Under the pieces are notes generated by a model. That model worked only from the letters and a program-made list of their open reading frames with translations. It was not told the origin of the DNA and did not search any database. Position numbers and translations under genes: made by a program. Shown here piece after piece: positions 10,361-18,627 of a stretch of 64,000 bases of DNA. Source of the stretch: Actinomycetospora endophytica (GTDB taxonomy: Bacteria; Actinomycetota; Actinomycetes; Mycobacteriales; Pseudonocardiaceae); the NCBI RefSeq assembly GCF_021026375.1, contig NZ_JAJNDB010000006.1, positions 62,001-126,000 on the forward strand, written 5' to 3'. The stretch's first letter is position 1; each line of letters begins with the position of its first letter.

Positions 10361-11167
10361 TCAAGGACGCCAGGTGATCGTGACCCGCTCGCGGGGCGAC
10401 CCGGCCAGCGTCGGGTCCGCCGCGAGCGCCTCGGCGACCTCCCCGACGCGCTCCGGCGCCAGGCACAGCCGGCGGGTCACCCGGGCCGCGCGGGTGTCCG
10501 GGTCCTCGGACGGGCGGGGCCCGGCGCTCCAGCGCTCGACGGTCGCGACGATCCCGAGCTCGGCGAGCACGGCCAGGGCGTCGCCGGCCGTCGGCGGCGC
10601 CGGGCGCTCGATGCCGTGGAACCGGGCCCACAGCGGGTCGAGCCAGGCCTGCGGGTGCTCGGCGTGCAGCTCCAGCACCACGCCGGTGCGTGCCGCGCCC
10701 GAGAGGCCCGCGGCGAACCCGGCGAGGTCGTCGGTGTCGTACCCGACGTGGTGGCACAGGACCACCGCGGCGTCACCGGTGTCCGTCGCCGCCTCGGGCC
10801 AGCTCCCGAGCACCGCCTGGTACGGCACGCCGCGGTCGAGACACGCCGCGACGAACGCCGCGAGCATGTCCGACGCCGGGTCGACCCCGACGACGTGGTC
10901 GATCTCCCCCGCCAGCGCCATCGAGGCGGCGCCCGCCCCGCACCCGACGTCGAGCACGGTGCGCTCCGCGGCATCGGCCAGCAGCGCGAGCGCACTCCGT
11001 CGCGACGGTGTGTCGGGGGCCGCGGGCGCGGGGCGGAAGCGCTCGGGGTCCTGGCGGTAGGGGCTGCCCGGGGCGTGGGCGAGGATCTCGTCCGGGACGC
11101 GACGGGCGTGCATCATGGCCGCCCAGCGCGCGGCGGCGGTCTCCGTTCCGGTCTCCACGTCCACCAT
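10361..11167 (-). CDS. SAM-dependent methyltransferase (class I)
   Basis: A 268-residue protein with the class I methyltransferase core in its middle third. The SAM-binding loop is VLDVGCGAGAASMAL, followed by VVGVDPASDML (acidic residue at the end of strand 2) and AAVVLCHHVGYDTDDLAGF for motif IV. The N-terminal 70 residues include a conserved-looking AHAPGSPYRQDPERF segment that probably lids the substrate. It starts at ATG 11167 and ends 95 bp from the antiporter. The substrate is not evident; proteins of this type next to wag31 are common in Pseudonocardiaceae but not characterised as far as I know. Confidence 0.88.
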   Translation of the reverse strand: MVDVETGTETAAARWAAMMHARRVPDEILAHAPGSPYRQDPERFRPAPAAPDTPSRRSALALLADAAERTVLDVGCGAGAASMALAGEIDHVVGVDPASDMLAAFVAACLDRGVPYQAVLGSWPEAATDTGDAAVVLCHHVGYDTDDLAGFAAGLSGAARTGVVLELHAEHPQAWLDPLWARFHGIERPAPPTAGDALAVLAELGIVATVERWSAGPRPSEDPDTRAARVTRRLCLAPERVGEVAEALAADPTLAGSPRERVTITWRP

Positions 11168-11191
11168 CTGATCACGCCCGGCCGGCGCGGG

Positions 11192-12904
11192 TCAGCGGCG
11201 GCTGTCGGCTCCGTGCTGCTCGGCGAGCGCCCGGATCGGGGTGCACCAGGAGCATCCGGCGAACCCGAGCTCGATCGCCTCCGAGACCGGGAGCGGGATC
11301 ACCTCGCGGCCGAAGAGGTAGCCGCACCGCCCGAGGTGGAAGTGGGGCTCCTCGTCGATCACGAGGACCTCGTCGACACGGGCAGCCACGACGTCGAGGC
11401 TGGCGGCGTCCGGGGTCTCGTCCTCGGGCTCCGGGGCCCGCGCGGGAGGACCGGAGCGCGGGGGCGCCCCGTTGCCGGGAGCACCGCCGTTGCCAGGCGC
11501 ACCGTTGCCCGGGCCACCGTTGCCGGACGCACCACCGTGGGCGGGCGCACCGCCGTGGCCCGGCGCGCCGCCGTGGCCCGGCGCGCCGCCGTACGCCGCC
11601 GCGGCCTCGTCGGGCTGTGCCGGTCGGCCGGGCGCCTGCGCGGCCTGGGGACCGCTGCCCTGCGACGTCGAAGGCGCGGCCTCCGCGGACCGGTAGCCGT
11701 TGCCGGCCGGCGGCGGGCCGCCGGGGGCCTGCGGGCCACCTTGAGTCTGCGGGCCACCCTGAGTCTGCGGGCCACCCGGCGTCTGCGGACCGCCCTGCGG
11801 GGCGTCGCCCCCGGCCGGACCGTGCTGGGACGGCCCGGCCTCGGCGGAGTCCGGCCCGGAGGCCCCGGTCCGCGTGGCGCCGTCGTCCTCGGGCCCGGCC
11901 TCGCGCCGGGCGCGGTCGAGGCTCTCGGCGGGCATCCGCGAGGTGGCGCCCTCCTCGTCGTCCTCGTGTCCGGCGGCCGCGGCGGCGAGCGCTCCGGCAC
12001 CGACGCCGGCGGCAGCCACGCCGGCGCCTGCCGCGGCCGCGCCCCGGGAGCCGGTGCGGGTGTCCTCGGGCGCGGCGCCGCGGCCGTCGCCCTGCTGTTC
12101 CTGGGACGGACGGGCCGCGGACGACCCACCGTAGGGCGGCTGCTGGCCCGGCCCCTGCGGAGCGGACTGGCCGGGCTGACCCTGCGGGCCGTGCTGGCCG
12201 GGCGGACCCGACTGCTGCCCCGGAGGCCCCTGCAGACCGCCACGACCCCCCGGCGGAGGCCCGTAGGGACGCCCGGGCGGACCGGGCGGCGCCGCGGCCG
12301 GGGTGTTCGGGAGCGGGACGAGGCCGACGAAACGCGAGCCCTCGGGAGCGTTCGGAACGCGCGACGGGTCGGTGCCGAGGCGACCCGACGTCGTCGCGCG
12401 CAGCCCCGGCGGGATCCCGCGGGGCCGCATCGGCGGCGGAGCCATCGGCGGGCGACCGCCCTGGCCGGGACCGGAAGGACCGCCGGGTCCCCCGGGCCCG
12501 CCCGGCCCGGACGCACCGGGACCGCCGGAGCCGGCCGGACCGCCAGGCCCGTTCGGGGCACCGGGACCGCCCGGTCCCCCGGCGAACGCCGCCCGCTGGG
12601 GCGCACCTACCGCAGTGGGTGCCTCCGCAGAGGCCCCCGCGGGGCCGGGCTGGGCGAGCGGCTGGGGCTGTGAGGCCCCCGGGCCGCCGTTCCAGGACGC
12701 GTCACCCGCGGCAGGCGCCGACGCCGCGGCCGGAGCCGCGGCGCGGGCAGCCTTGCGTCGCCGCATGAAGTCCGCGGCGAGCAGCACCGCGGCCACGGCG
12801 CTCGCCACCACCGAGCCCCACGCCCACGCCGCCGTCGTGGTGACGACGGCGACGACGAGGAGCCCGAAGGCGATGACGACGCAGAGCAGGACCAGCAGAA
12901 GCAC
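11192..12904 (-). CDS. Rv2144c-position membrane protein with a collagen-like Gly/Pro-rich middle
   Basis: Starts at GTG 12904 with a GAGGGG ribosome site. Two membrane helices (MLLLVLLCVVIAFGLLVV and WGSVVASAVAAVLLAADF) are followed by the basic FMRRRKAAR. A roughly 430-residue low-complexity region is built of GGPGGPGAP-type and GGPQTQ / GGAPGHGG repeats. The final 75 residues are globular, with one His-Cys motif (HFHLGRCGYLF) and a CSWC pair, a likely zinc site. Mycobacterial Rv2144c, beside wag31, is a much smaller membrane protein, so the linker is an expansion. By position and topology it could be a polar-growth accessory protein, but this is inference. Its repeats also create long spurious frames on the other strand. 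Confidence 0.75.
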   Translation of the reverse strand: MLLLVLLCVVIAFGLLVVAVVTTTAAWAWGSVVASAVAAVLLAADFMRRRKAARAAAPAAASAPAAGDASWNGGPGASQPQPLAQPGPAGASAEAPTAVGAPQRAAFAGGPGGPGAPNGPGGPAGSGGPGASGPGGPGGPGGPSGPGQGGRPPMAPPPMRPRGIPPGLRATTSGRLGTDPSRVPNAPEGSRFVGLVPLPNTPAAAPPGPPGRPYGPPPGGRGGLQGPPGQQSGPPGQHGPQGQPGQSAPQGPGQQPPYGGSSAARPSQEQQGDGRGAAPEDTRTGSRGAAAAGAGVAAAGVGAGALAAAAAGHEDDEEGATSRMPAESLDRARREAGPEDDGATRTGASGPDSAEAGPSQHGPAGGDAPQGGPQTPGGPQTQGGPQTQGGPQAPGGPPPAGNGYRSAEAAPSTSQGSGPQAAQAPGRPAQPDEAAAAYGGAPGHGGAPGHGGAPAHGGASGNGGPGNGAPGNGGAPGNGAPPRSGPPARAPEPEDETPDAASLDVVAARVDEVLVIDEEPHFHLGRCGYLFGREVIPLPVSEAIELGFAGCSWCTPIRALAEQHGADSRR

Positions 12905-12975
12905 GGTCGACCCCTCACGTACCGCGCCGGGTCACCGGTCGGAAGCCTTCCCCTGCCCCGACCGGATCGCCCGAC

Positions 12976-13947
12976 TCAGCTGCCGGCTTCGGCCCGGGAG
13001 CCGTAACCGCTGGTCGCGTATCCCCCGGAGCCGTTGCGGCTGCCACCGTCGGCAGGCGCAGCCGATCCCCGGCCCTCGAGATCCCGCAGCTGCGACTCCA
13101 GGTAGGTCTTGAGCCGGGTGCGGTACTCGCGCTCGAAGGTACGCAGCTCGTCGATCTTCTTCTCGAGGCCGCTCTTCTGCTGCTCGATGAGGGTGATCGT
13201 CTCGTTGTGCTTGCGCTGCGCGTCGCGCTCGAGGGTGGAGGCCTTGTCCCGCGCCTGCCGCTCGAGCGTCTCGGCACGGGTCCGTGCGTCGTTCAGCATC
13301 GTCTCGGCCCGGCTGCGGGCCTCGTTGACCATGCTGTCGGACTTGGTGCGGGCCTCCGAGAGGAGCTGCTCGGACTTGGTCCGCGCGTCGGAGAGCATGC
13401 CGTCGGCCTCGGACTTCGCCTCGGCCGTGAGCCGGTCGGCCATCTCCTGGGCGAGCCCGAGCACCTTGGCGGCCTGGACGTGGTGGTCGCCGTTGCCGTT
13501 CATCGGCGAGGAGTCCCCGCCGAAGGGCGGCGGGACGACCGCCGAGGTCTGCGGCTGTTGCTGCACCGGCTGCGGGGCCGGTTGCTGCGGCACCGGCATC
13601 GGCTGCTGCACCGTGCGAGGGGCGTCCTCGACGGGCCGCTGCGGTTGCTGCGGCGGCGCGACCATCGTGGTCTGCGCGGCCGACGGGCCGGGTGGTGACT
13701 GCGGACCGGCGGACTGGGCCTGTGCTGCCTTCGTCCGGGCGTCATCGAGGTCGGAGTGAGCGCTCGAGAGCTGCTGCTCGAGCTGTTCGACCTGCTCGCG
13801 GAGATCGTTGTTCTCCTCGATGAGACGCCCGAGCTCGGCCTCCACGAGGTCGAGGAACGCGTCGACCTCGTCCTCGTTGTAGCCCCGTTTGCCGATCGGC
13901 GGCTTGCTGAACGCGACGTTGTGGACGTCGGCGGGGGTCAGCGGCAT
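12976..13947 (-). CDS. divIVA: Polar growth scaffold DivIVA/Wag31
   Basis: Coiled-coil protein that marks the cell poles and directs tip growth in actinobacteria. The ATG at 13947 has a GAGGAG ribosome site. The N-terminus [20 protein letters not shown] is the lipid-binding DivIVA domain, followed by [18 protein letters not shown] and a first coiled coil to about residue 70. A Pro/Gln-rich linker (about 75-155) separates it from a second, long coiled coil with regular heptads and repeated [12 protein letters not shown] / [12 protein letters not shown] units (about 165-285). The tail is Gly/Ser-rich. Length (323 residues) is above that of M. tuberculosis Wag31 (260), mostly from the linker. 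PknA/B-type phosphorylation near the N-terminus is known in mycobacteria. Confidence 0.97.
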   Translation of the reverse strand: MPLTPADVHNVAFSKPPIGKRGYNEDEVDAFLDLVEAELGRLIEENNDLREQVEQLEQQLSSAHSDLDDARTKAAQAQSAGPQSPPGPSAAQTTMVAPPQQPQRPVEDAPRTVQQPMPVPQQPAPQPVQQQPQTSAVVPPPFGGDSSPMNGNGDHHVQAAKVLGLAQEMADRLTAEAKSEADGMLSDARTKSEQLLSEARTKSDSMVNEARSRAETMLNDARTRAETLERQARDKASTLERDAQRKHNETITLIEQQKSGLEKKIDELRTFEREYRTRLKTYLESQLRDLEGRGSAAPADGGSRNGSGGYATSGYGSRAEAGS

Positions 13948-14317
13948 CGGATCTCCTCAAGCACTCCTCGGCTGCGGAACCCCAGGTACCTCGGGCTCTT
14001 CGAGCTCCGCGACACGCAGAGTAGGACTCTGCGAGCAGGTGAACCATAGTGGACGGGTCCAGGGATGCGCTGCGGACGACGCCCGATCGGTGACGCAGTG
14101 CCACAACCGGCTGCCTCACCACCCACACGCGTACCTCGCGACACGCCACAGAGCGATCGGCCGGACGGGGCGGGACCGCTCACCGTTCTCCACCGCCCGT
14201 GATGTGGGTACATGCCCTGCTCCACGGCACGGTCGACCCTCGGCGAGACGCTCACCGCCCTCGTCCGACCACCCACCGCAATCATTCCGCGAGGGCTTGC
14301 CGGCTCTCAGATTCGGC
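13948..14317. other. sepF-divIVA intergenic region with an 8-bp hairpin; no YggT gene
   Basis: The 370 bp between sepF and divIVA contain no hydrophobic open frame; the minus-strand frames present are Arg/Ser-rich and non-coding in character. In mycobacteria this place holds a YggT membrane gene. A hairpin, CGCAGAGT-AGG-ACTCTGCG, lies at 14015-14033 in the leader of divIVA, about 70 bp before its start codon. A separate divIVA promoter in this gap is likely, although I cannot assign its -10/-35. Confidence 0.6.
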
Positions 14318-15409
14318 TCAGGGAGCGGTCGCGAACGACTTCTCCGCGAGCTTGCGCCGATCGGACGCGGAGACCTCGACGTTGGGCGGTGAGAGAAGGA
14401 ACACGCGGTTGGTGACCTTCTCGATCGACCCGCGGAGGGCGAACGCGAGGCCCGCCGCGAAGTCGACGAGCCGCTTGGCGGCGACGTCGTCCATCTCCGT
14501 CAGGTTCATGATCACCGGGATGCCGTCGCGGTAGCGCTCACCGATCACCCGGGCCTCGTTGTAGCTGGTGGGCTGGAGCGTGGTGATCTCCGGGACGGCG
14601 GGGGTGTCGGGCACCGCGGAGACGTCGGCCCGCTCGCCGCGGTCCGACCGCTCCGACGGCCGGCGCGATGGCTCGTCGAGGGCCAGGGCGGCCGCTCCGG
14701 AGGCACTCAGCGACCCGGACAGCGACGACGAACCCGACGAGGATCCCGACGACGACCCGACCGACGTGAGCGTGCCGGACCGGCCGCTGCGGGAGGTGTG
14801 GTTCGGGCCGGTGTTGTGCTCCCAGCTCCGGCCCCGGGTGCTCGAACGACTCGTCACGTCGGCCTCCTCGTCGCGGTCGCCGGACCCGGTCCGGTCGTGG
14901 TCACCCAGGCGCGGCAGGTCCGCGCGGACCTCGGGCTCGGGGTCGCGGGGCCGCGGCGTGCGGCCCCGCTCCTCGGCGCGGGAGCCCTCGCCCCGGCCGG
15001 TCCGCTCGTGGCGGTCGGCGTCGAAGCGGTCGTGACGCGCCCCGTCGTACCGGTCGTCGTAGCGGTCGTCGTCATGGCGCGGATCGCCGAAGCGGTCCGA
15101 TCCGTACCGGTCGGCCGCGTGGCGGTCGGACCGGTCGGGGTCGTGACGGCCCTCGTCGTACCGATCGGAGTCGTACCGGTCGGCGGCGTCGTAGCGGTCG
15201 TGGCGCGACCGCCGCGCGTACCGGTCGGAGTCGTGGCGGTCCACGTCGTACCGATCGGAGTCGTACCGGTCCGCGTCGTAGCGGTCGCTCCCCCGCGCAG
15301 GGCGGTCCGCGTCGGCGTAGGCGCTGTACTCGCCGTACCCGTCGTAGGAGTCCAGCTCGTCCGCGGGCACCATGCCGAAGTACGCCTTCACGCGGTGCAG
15401 AGCGGTCAT
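14318..15409 (-). CDS. sepF: Cell division protein SepF with long DRYD-repeat linker
   Basis: SepF binds the FtsZ C-terminal tail and tethers the ring to membrane. The N-terminal amphipathic segment [19 protein letters not shown] and the C-terminal SepF fold (from about residue 270: [66 protein letters not shown]) are typical. Between them lies a roughly 220-residue disordered stretch, first made of RYDxDRYD-like units rich in Arg, Tyr and Asp, then Ser/Gly-rich. This makes the protein 363 residues, well above the 150-240 usual for SepF. It is transcribed with yggS, pgeF and ftsZ in the same direction, 105 bp after yggS. Confidence 0.95.
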   Translation of the reverse strand: MTALHRVKAYFGMVPADELDSYDGYGEYSAYADADRPARGSDRYDADRYDSDRYDVDRHDSDRYARRSRHDRYDAADRYDSDRYDEGRHDPDRSDRHAADRYGSDRFGDPRHDDDRYDDRYDGARHDRFDADRHERTGRGEGSRAEERGRTPRPRDPEPEVRADLPRLGDHDRTGSGDRDEEADVTSRSSTRGRSWEHNTGPNHTSRSGRSGTLTSVGSSSGSSSGSSSLSGSLSASGAAALALDEPSRRPSERSDRGERADVSAVPDTPAVPEITTLQPTSYNEARVIGERYRDGIPVIMNLTEMDDVAAKRLVDFAAGLAFALRGSIEKVTNRVFLLSPPNVEVSASDRRKLAEKSFATAP

Positions 15410-15514
15410 GGCAGCCCTCTCCCCTCACAAAGATCCACCGGCAGGGAGGGACGCCCGCGGGGACCCGTGCCAGGAAGACTTACAGCGTTGTCATTCACTC
15501 ACACGGAACGCTAG

Positions 15515-16255
15515 CTACCGGGCGCCGAGGAGAGCCGTTCCGACACGCACACACGTGGATCCGTGCTCGATCGCGGCCTCGAGATCCCCCGACATGCCTG
15601 CTGAGAGGGTCGTGGCGCCCGGATGGGCAGCCCGCACCCGCGCCGCGAGCTCGGCAAACGTGGCGAACGCCGCTGCGGCATCCGCGTGTTGCGGGGCCAC
15701 CGCCATCACGCCGTCGAGTGAGAGATGCTCGCTCTGTGCGACACGGTCGGCGAGCTCCGGCACGTCCGCGATCGAGGCCCCGCCGCGGCCCACGGCGTCG
15801 TCGAGGCTCACCTGGACCAGCACCGAGAGCGGGTCGCGCCGCTCCCCGGCGTCGATGGCGTTCCCGACGGCGTGGTCGAGGGCGTCGGCCAGCCGCGCCG
15901 AGTCGACCGAGTCCACCCCGGCCGCCCAGCGCGCCAGGTTCCGCGCCTTGTTGCGCTGCAGCCGCCCGACGACGCGCCAGCGCACCGCCGCCGCCGGGCG
16001 CAGCGCGGCGAGCTCGGCGGCCTTCGCCGCGCCCTCCTGCTCCTTGTTCTCCCCGAACTCGGACAGGCCGAGGTCGACGAGGTGGGCGACGTCGGCGGCG
16101 GGCCAGGTCTTGGTGACGGCGAGCAGGGTGACCTCGCCGGGGTCGCGGCCGGCCGCGCGCGCCGCCGCGTCGATGCGGGCGCGCACCTCGTCGAGGGAGC
16201 GCGCCAGGGCGCCACGGCGCCCGTCGGCGCCTCCCGACTCCTCCGCGGCGGTCAC
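15515..16255 (-). CDS. PLP homeostasis protein YggS
   Basis: YggS/COG0325 family, a PLP-binding TIM barrel of 246 residues from GTG 16255. Seen are LLAVTKTWP with the PLP lysine (about residue 49), LGLSEFGENKEQEG, WRVVGRLQRNKAR, and the C-terminal LSAGMSGDLEAAIEHGSTCVRVGTALLG phosphate-binding region. The usual family form is HFIGHLQxNK; the GRLQRNK variant here is common in actinobacteria. The GTGA start overlaps the pgeF stop by 4 nt. It sits in the conserved ftsZ-pgeF-yggS-sepF string. Confidence 0.95.
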   Translation of the reverse strand: MTAAEESGGADGRRGALARSLDEVRARIDAAARAAGRDPGEVTLLAVTKTWPAADVAHLVDLGLSEFGENKEQEGAAKAAELAALRPAAAVRWRVVGRLQRNKARNLARWAAGVDSVDSARLADALDHAVGNAIDAGERRDPLSVLVQVSLDDAVGRGGASIADVPELADRVAQSEHLSLDGVMAVAPQHADAAAAFATFAELAARVRAAHPGATTLSAGMSGDLEAAIEHGSTCVRVGTALLGAR

Positions 16256-17013
16256 GGCCGGTCGTACTCCCACCAGGTCACGCCGGCGAACCGGCCGGTC
16301 GGTCGGGCACGGCGGTGACTGAAGAGCTGGTCGTCCTCGAGGGTGCAGCGCCCGTCGGCGTCGATCTTGCGGATGCCCAGGCCCTCGAGCTGGCGCACCA
16401 GCCCGGCGCGCAGGTCCAGCGACGGCGTGCCGATCCGGGTGGTCCCCGCACTGCCCGGCAGCACGGTGTCGACCTCGTCGCGCATCTCGGCGGGGACCTC
16501 GTAGCACTGCCCGCACACGCTGGGGCCGATCAGGACCTCGATGCGGTCGCGCTCCGCGCCCAGGCGCTCCATGAGCCCGAGCGTGCGGGGGAGCACGCCG
16601 GCCGCCGCGCCGGAGCGTCCGGCGTGCGCGGCCGCGACGACGCCCGCCTCGGGATCGGCGATCAGCACCGGGACACAGTCGGCGACGACGACGGCCAGCG
16701 CCTGACGGGGCCGGTCGGTGACCAGCGCGTCCGCCGTCGGGACCTCCTCCTGGGGGCCCTCGACGACGGCGACGTCGGTCCCGTGGACCTGGTTCATCCA
16801 GGCCACCCGGGACGGATCGAGGCCGATGCCCCGGGCGAGGCGCTCACGGTTGGCGGCGACCGCCGTGGGCTCGTCGCCCACGTGGTCACCGAGGTTGAAC
16901 GAGTCGTACGGGGGCCGTGACCGGCCGCCCGCACGAGTGGTCAGTACACGCCGGACCCGCACCCGACCATCATCCCGCGTGGCGACCCGGGAGCCGTCAC
17001 CCCGGGCCGTCAC
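16252..17013 (-). CDS. pgeF: Peptidoglycan editing factor PgeF (YfiH/laccase-domain)
   Basis: A 253-residue member of the YfiH/DUF152 family; in E. coli PgeF corrects misincorporated L-serine in muropeptide precursors, and relatives show polyphenol oxidase or purine nucleoside activity. The metal and active-site signature is visible: MNQVHGTDV (His), VVADCVPVLIAD (Cys) and AAHAGRSGAAAGV (His). ALIGPSVCGQCYEV-like text (VLIGPSVCGQCYEV) and RCTLEDDQLFSHRR are other family motifs. The GTG/ATG choice at 17013 overlaps nothing; it follows ftsZ by 9 nt. The stop overlaps yggS. Confidence 0.93.
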   Translation of the reverse strand: MTARGDGSRVATRDDGRVRVRRVLTTRAGGRSRPPYDSFNLGDHVGDEPTAVAANRERLARGIGLDPSRVAWMNQVHGTDVAVVEGPQEEVPTADALVTDRPRQALAVVVADCVPVLIADPEAGVVAAAHAGRSGAAAGVLPRTLGLMERLGAERDRIEVLIGPSVCGQCYEVPAEMRDEVDTVLPGSAGTTRIGTPSLDLRAGLVRQLEGLGIRKIDADGRCTLEDDQLFSHRRARPTGRFAGVTWWEYDRP

Positions 17014-17022
17014 GAGCGGGCC

Positions 17023-18315
17023 TCAGCGCATGAAGGACGGGACGTCGACCTCGTCGTCCTCGCCGCGGGTCTTCGCCGTGGGGGTGGACGACGACGCCGG
17101 CGCGGCGGACTCCGCGGCCGGCGCCTCCGGCTTCTTCTCCTCGGAGCCGGACGGCGCGGACGCGGTCGCCTCCTCCCGCGACACGGCCGGCGTGGTCGGC
17201 ATCGTCGGCGCCGAGGCCACGGCCGCCGGGATCGCGGGCTCCGGCGCGGACCGGTGGACCTGGCCCGCCTGGGCGGTGGCGGTGGACGACGACCGGGTCG
17301 GCTGGCCGTTGCCGTTCGGCTGCCCGCTGCCGAGCGCCGCGGCGGGCACGGTCCTGGTCTGCGTCGGCGACCCGGAGTCGAAGCCGGCTGCTATCACCGT
17401 CACGCGCACCTCGTCGCCGAGCGAGTCGTCGATGACCGTCCCGAAGATGATGTTGGCGTCCGGGTGCGCCGCCTCCTGGACGAGCGAGGCGGCCTCGTTG
17501 ATCTCGAACAGGCCGAGGTCGGATCCGCCGGCGATCGACAGCAGCACGCCGTAGGCGCCGTCCATGGACGCTTCGAGGAGCGGCGAGTTGATCGCCTTGC
17601 CGGCCGCCTCGACGCTGCGGCCGTCCCCGCGCGCCGAGCCGATGCCCATCAACGCGCTGCCCGCCCCGGACATGACGCTCTTGACGTCGGCGAAGTCCAG
17701 GTTGATCAGACCCGGCGTCGTGATGAGGTCGGTGATGCCCTGGACACCGGAGAGGAGGACCTCGTCGGCGGAGCGGAACGCGTCCATCAGGCTCAGCGAC
17801 ACGTCGCCGAGCTGGAGCAGCCGGTCGTTCGGGATGACGATGAGCGTGTCGCACTCGTTGCGGAGCTCGGTGATCCCGTTCTCGGCCTGGGTGGCGCGCC
17901 GCTTGCCCTCGAAGGAGAACGGCCGGGTGACGACGCCGATCGTCAGCGCGCCGAGCTTGCGGGCGATGCTCGCGACGACGGGCGCGCCGCCGGTGCCGGT
18001 GCCGCCGCCCTCGCCCGCGGTCACGAAGACCATGTCGGCCCCCTTGAGGACCTCCTCGATCTCCTCGGCGTGGTCCTCGGCGGCGCGGCGGCCCACGTCC
18101 GGCGCCGCGCCAGCGCCCAGACCGCGGGTGAGCTCGCGGCCGACGTCGAGCTTGACGTCGGCGTCGGACATCAGCAGGGCCTGCGCGTCGGTGTTCACCG
18201 CGATGAACTCGACGCCCTTGAGGCCGACCTCGATCATGCGGTTGACGGCGTTGACGCCGCCGCCACCGATGCCGACGACCTTGATGACGGCCAGGTAGTT
18301 GTGCGGGGGCGTCAT
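17023..18315 (-). CDS. ftsZ: Cell division GTPase FtsZ
   Basis: Tubulin-like GTPase forming the Z ring. From the ATG at 18315 (GAAAGGCGG ribosome site) the protein is 430 residues. The tubulin signature GGGTGTG is at 103-109, [15 protein letters not shown] at 41-55, and the T7 loop [13 protein letters not shown] near 200-212 supplies the catalytic acidic residue. A variable Pro/Ala/Ser linker follows residue 315 and the C-terminal peptide [11 protein letters not shown] is the conserved partner-binding tail (for SepF and FtsW). Its own upstream region of about 300 bp, ending at a hairpin (18505-18537), implies an independent promoter. Confidence 0.99.
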   Translation of the reverse strand: MTPPHNYLAVIKVVGIGGGGVNAVNRMIEVGLKGVEFIAVNTDAQALLMSDADVKLDVGRELTRGLGAGAAPDVGRRAAEDHAEEIEEVLKGADMVFVTAGEGGGTGTGGAPVVASIARKLGALTIGVVTRPFSFEGKRRATQAENGITELRNECDTLIVIPNDRLLQLGDVSLSLMDAFRSADEVLLSGVQGITDLITTPGLINLDFADVKSVMSGAGSALMGIGSARGDGRSVEAAGKAINSPLLEASMDGAYGVLLSIAGGSDLGLFEINEAASLVQEAAHPDANIIFGTVIDDSLGDEVRVTVIAAGFDSGSPTQTRTVPAAALGSGQPNGNGQPTRSSSTATAQAGQVHRSAPEPAIPAAVASAPTMPTTPAVSREEATASAPSGSEEKKPEAPAAESAAPASSSTPTAKTRGEDDEVDVPSFMR

Positions 18316-18504
18316 GGGACCGCCTTTCACTGCGGAGCACGGGGCGACGCCGGCCCGACACGCGACCGATCCCTCAACCTTCGACCTCGAGTGGAGGTTT
18401 ATGCTGCAGGGTCGTCGCTCCGGCGTCGGGCGCGACCGTAGGCAGCCGACGCGCGCCTTTTCCAGCAGGCGCGCCGGGCGTGTCCCGGTCGTCGTGTCGC
18501 GCGC

Positions 18505-18537
18505 GCCGAAGTCTCGATCCCAGGTCGAGACTTCGGC
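18505..18537. terminator. 13-bp perfect hairpin between the secreted-protein pair and ftsZ
   Basis: GCCGAAGTCTCGA (18505-18517) and TCGAGACTTCGGC (18525-18537) pair perfectly around a 7-nt loop. It lies 90 bp past the stop of the lyase-like gene and 190 bp before ftsZ on the minus strand, so it probably ends the upstream transcript. The gap 18316-18627 otherwise holds only the presumed ftsZ promoter and leader. Confidence 0.65.
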
Positions 18538-18627
18538 CGATCAGAACGCGTTTCCCGGAAAGGTTCCGACGAAAGGCGCCCCTCGCCCGTCCATTCGAGC
18601 GAAGGGCCCCTCCGGTCGGAAGGCGGA

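Noticed and set aside
10616-12768. Long plus-strand frames (about 690 codons) across the collagen-like gene
   Set aside because: They arise from the Gly/Pro repeat DNA read antisense; they have no ribosome site and no recognisable domain.
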